Shown here in pieces: positions 31,465-33,549 of a DNA stretch of 33,549 nt. The translations under genes and the position numbers were made by a program. The notes beneath the pieces were generated by a model that did no database searches, was not told where the DNA came from, and saw only the letters and a program-made list of their open reading frames with translations. This stretch comes from Vulcanimicrobiota bacterium (GTDB lineage: Bacteria; Vulcanimicrobiota; Vulcanimicrobiia; Vulcanimicrobiales; Vulcanimicrobiaceae): assembly GCA_003158195.1 (NCBI GenBank), contig PMHP01000188.1:1-33549 (forward strand), given 5' to 3'. Every line of letters begins with the position of its first letter. The stretch's first letter is position 1.

Positions 31465-33201
31465 TTAGAGCAGCTTGCCGTCGTCGTCGGCGCCGAGAAC
31501 GATTTTGCGGACGATCGCAATCGGCGGATCCCCGTGCGCGAGAAAGGCGTCGTGGAAGTTCTGCAGACTGTAGTGACTGCCGGCGGCCTTGCGGAAGTCG
31601 TCGCGAAGTTTGAGGAGCTCGAGTTTTCCGAGCGTATAGTAGCCGTAGAGCGGGTCGTTCGTGCCGCGGAGGGCTTCGCGGCGCGCGGGCTCCTCCCCCA
31701 TGAAGGCGTTGGTTTCGAAGAAGGTCGTGGCCGCTTCGACGCTCATGTTCTGCGTGTGTTCGCGCAGGCCGACGAGGTAGCGGCATTCGCGCTGCAGCGC
31801 CAACAGCAACTGCGCGAGCCGCACCTTCGGATCGCCGTCTCCCCAGCCTTCATCGACCATCATCTGCTCGTCGTAATGCGCCCAGCCTTCGGCGAACGAA
31901 GGGCTGGGCAGGAGGCGCCGGATCAACGAGAGTTTTTCGTGCGCGTCGAGCGCGAAGTTGACATAGTGTCCCGGCATCACCTCGTGCGCGCTGATCAACG
32001 GAAACGCGTAGTCGTTGAAGAACTCCAGATGCTGCTCTTTGCGCGTCGCGGACCAGTTTGGCTCGACCGGCGTGACGTTGTAGTAGGCTTGCGTCGCGTG
32101 CGCCTCGAGCGGCCCGGGAGCGTCCATCGACGCAAACGTCGTCGAACGTTCGAATGGCGGCGTCGCGACGACCTTCACGTCGTCCTCCGGGGGCAAGGTG
32201 ACGATGTGGTGCGCGATGACGAAGCGCCGCAGCGCAACGAGATCGTCGGTCGCCTTCTTCAGCAGGCCGTTCTCGGACGGGTGTTGCGCGCGCAACTCCA
32301 CGACGACGGCTTGGGGGGATTTTTGCGCGTCGATCGCTTTGGCCGTTGCCAGGAGCTCGGCTTGCGTCTTGGCAAGCGCCGACACCCCGACGCGCTCGTA
32401 TTCCTCGAGCGAGATCGGCACGAGCTCCTGAAGCCGCAGCATCTCGGCGAAATGCTCGCGACCGAGCGCAAACGTTCCGCTCGGGCGCGCGAACTGACGG
32501 GCCTCGAGCGTCGCGAGATACGCTCGCAAGCCGGCCACGGCGGTCGCATTGGCGCTCGCAAACTGCCCCTTCAACGATGCGTCGCGCAGCGGCGCGACCG
32601 CGACGGGAACGGACACGGAGAAAAATTCGATCGCTCCGGTGACGTCTTCGCGCGCGATTTGCGCCGTGACGGCGTCGACCGTCGTCACGTTCGACTGCGC
32701 GTCTTGCAGCATGCCCGGGATCTGCTTCTCACGCGCGATGACCGAGCGCACGCGCTGGGGAAGCGGCGCGAAATCGCGTGCTAGGAGTCCGTACACGCCG
32801 TTCGATGCCGCGCGCGTATAGAGCGCCGGATCGTGCCGCCAGCGTTCGAGCGTGCCGAGCTGCAGAATCGTATCCTCGAGCCGGCTTTCGAGGATTTGTG
32901 CGTCGTAGGTCGCTTCGGCGCCCATCGTGCCGGGATCGATCGCCCGCAGCTGATCGAGATAGCGGCGGGCGAAATCGAGCCGCTCGCCAAACCCATCGGC
33001 CCCGAACGAACCCAGCTTGTCGTCGTAGTCGTGCACGCCGGCTCGCGTCGCCTCGATCGGGTTGAGGCGCCATTGGTCATTGAAATAGCGCGTTGCGAGC
33101 GCATCGAGACGCGCGTCCCCAAGCGGCCGTTCCGGCTGGGCTCCCGCCGGGCCCACGAGCAGCGCAAACGCCGCAAGACCGGCGAGCCATCTTAGTCTCA
33201 G
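31465..33201 (-). CDS. Exported DUF885-family metallopeptidase-like protein
   Basis: This protein has about 578 residues and belongs to the DUF885 family. It carries the zinc-type motif HEVMPGH and the downstream glutamate in EGWAHY, as in gluzincin-like peptidases. The usual start codons give only a GTG at 33156, inside a signal peptide. The codons before it read MRLRWLAGLAAFALLVG if the CTG at 33199-33201 is taken as the start. That completes a textbook signal peptide cleaved after AGA. An in-frame TGA lies ten codons upstream, so no ATG/GTG/TTG alternative exists. I set the start at CTG with reserve. Presumed periplasmic or secreted peptidase. Confidence 0.85.
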   Translation of the reverse strand: MRLRWLAGLAAFALLVGPAGAQPERPLGDARLDALATRYFNDQWRLNPIEATRAGVHDYDDKLGSFGADGFGERLDFARRYLDQLRAIDPGTMGAEATYDAQILESRLEDTILQLGTLERWRHDPALYTRAASNGVYGLLARDFAPLPQRVRSVIAREKQIPGMLQDAQSNVTTVDAVTAQIAREDVTGAIEFFSVSVPVAVAPLRDASLKGQFASANATAVAGLRAYLATLEARQFARPSGTFALGREHFAEMLRLQELVPISLEEYERVGVSALAKTQAELLATAKAIDAQKSPQAVVVELRAQHPSENGLLKKATDDLVALRRFVIAHHIVTLPPEDDVKVVATPPFERSTTFASMDAPGPLEAHATQAYYNVTPVEPNWSATRKEQHLEFFNDYAFPLISAHEVMPGHYVNFALDAHEKLSLIRRLLPSPSFAEGWAHYDEQMMVDEGWGDGDPKVRLAQLLLALQRECRYLVGLREHTQNMSVEAATTFFETNAFMGEEPARREALRGTNDPLYGYYTLGKLELLKLRDDFRKAAGSHYSLQNFHDAFLAHGDPPIAIVRKIVLGADDDGKLL

Positions 33202-33225
33202 CGCATCGACCCGCGGCGCAAAGCG

Positions 33226-33549
33226 TCAGTCCTCGGTTTCATGAAGATGTAAGTGCGTTCCGTCTTCCGCTTCGTCGAGGACTTCGCGCGCCTCGGCGAG
33301 CACGGCTGCGGACAGGTCGACCCCGCCGTCAATCGTTCCGTCGGCGGCCAAGAATTCGGACTCCGACCAGTCCTCCCACGTTTCCAGCGGCTCGCCGTCC
33401 ACCTCCGCGGGGAAGCGAACGCAGAAGCCCTGCTCGAGGTGAAGCCCGGCGACCATGACCCGCGTCCCGCGTGGGAAGTAGGTGCCGTCCTTCCAGAGCG
33501 TCCCGTACGTCGTTTGATAGTCTTCCCCGATGCGTAGCGCTTCGATCGT
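33226..33549 (-). CDS. Acidic protein of unknown function (5' end outside the window)
   Basis: The frame is open to the right edge, so the N-terminus is missing; at least 107 residues are seen. An internal ATG at 33456 gives 76 residues, but the upstream part (ALRIGEDYQTTYGTLW, then GTYFPRG) reads like real protein. It is rich in Glu/Asp, contains ETWEDWSESEF and ends in a His/Glu tail HLHLHETED. I do not recognise it. It lies 24 bases upstream of the DUF885 gene, on the same strand and in the same frame. Confidence 0.6.
   Translation of the reverse strand, partial: TIEALRIGEDYQTTYGTLWKDGTYFPRGTRVMVAGLHLEQGFCVRFPAEVDGEPLETWEDWSESEFLAADGTIDGGVDLSAAVLAEAREVLDEAEDGTHLHLHETED

Noticed and set aside
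31534-32784. Open frame of 416 codons on the plus strand opposite the DUF885 gene
   Set aside because: Antisense to a gene with an intact HEVMPGH motif; composition is Arg/Glu-heavy and typical of GC-rich shadow frames.

Overview
The window is GC-rich, tightly packed bacterial chromosome with about 31 protein genes. Many start and stop codons overlap, and no gap exceeds 300 bases. I see no rRNA, tRNA, CRISPR array or prophage. The gene content fits an aerobic heterotroph living on organic acids, acyl-CoAs and storage glucan: malonate decarboxylase, isocitrate lyase, acyl-CoA ligase and dehydrogenase, a TreY/TreZ trehalose pair and many exported lipoproteins. Lineage cannot be proven from this stretch. 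Gene style and the dispersed TGTCACCC-ended repeats remind me of Candidatus Eremiobacterota (WPS-2), but that is a low-confidence inference.

Layout. 1-2.0 kb: a repeat copy and a large DmdC-type acyl-CoA dehydrogenase. 2.0-3.1 kb: an IS607-type serine recombinase without its TnpB partner, overlapping a small membrane protein gene. 3.1-4.5 kb: two tandem paralogous lipoproteins. 4.5-6.7 kb: a CoxE-type VWA protein, divergent from an exported dienelactone-hydrolase-like enzyme. 6.7-9.3 kb: a large lipoprotein of unknown function and an HD-domain protein. 9.3-11.9 kb: an overlapping run of PaaG-like crotonase, SDR and MoxR ATPase. 11.9-17.1 kb: MsrB, then treZ-treY. 17.1-25.2 kb: a malonate locus, with an MFS transporter, a LysR regulator and divergent mdcA-C-D-E-G-B-H. 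25.3-28.1 kb: a DUF4386 membrane protein, a second MFS transporter and an exported thioredoxin-like protein. 28.2-33.5 kb: isocitrate lyase, acyl-CoA ligase, an exported DUF885 peptidase-like protein and an incomplete acidic protein at the edge.

How the genes work together. The mdc genes encode the complete soluble malonate decarboxylase: subunits A, C, D and E, prosthetic-group synthase B, holo-ACP synthase G and malonyl transacylase H. The operon holds no transporter. The MFS gene beyond the regulator probably fills that role, because a CGTTACG-type LysR box lies at both the mdcA and MFS promoters. The two boxes have the same spacing to matching -35 and -10 elements. Acetyl-CoA from malonate and acyl-CoA breakdown would need the glyoxylate shunt enzyme isocitrate lyase, found 3 kb further on. 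MoxR and the CoxE-type protein are a likely ATPase/VWA chaperone pair although separated by about 3.5 kb.

No wholly new system is evident. The points most worth following are the malonate regulon architecture, two genes whose natural start codons appear to be non-canonical (ATA and CTG), the orphan IS607 recombinase with its palindrome, the repeat family that abuts or supplies stop codons, and the 561-residue lipoprotein.
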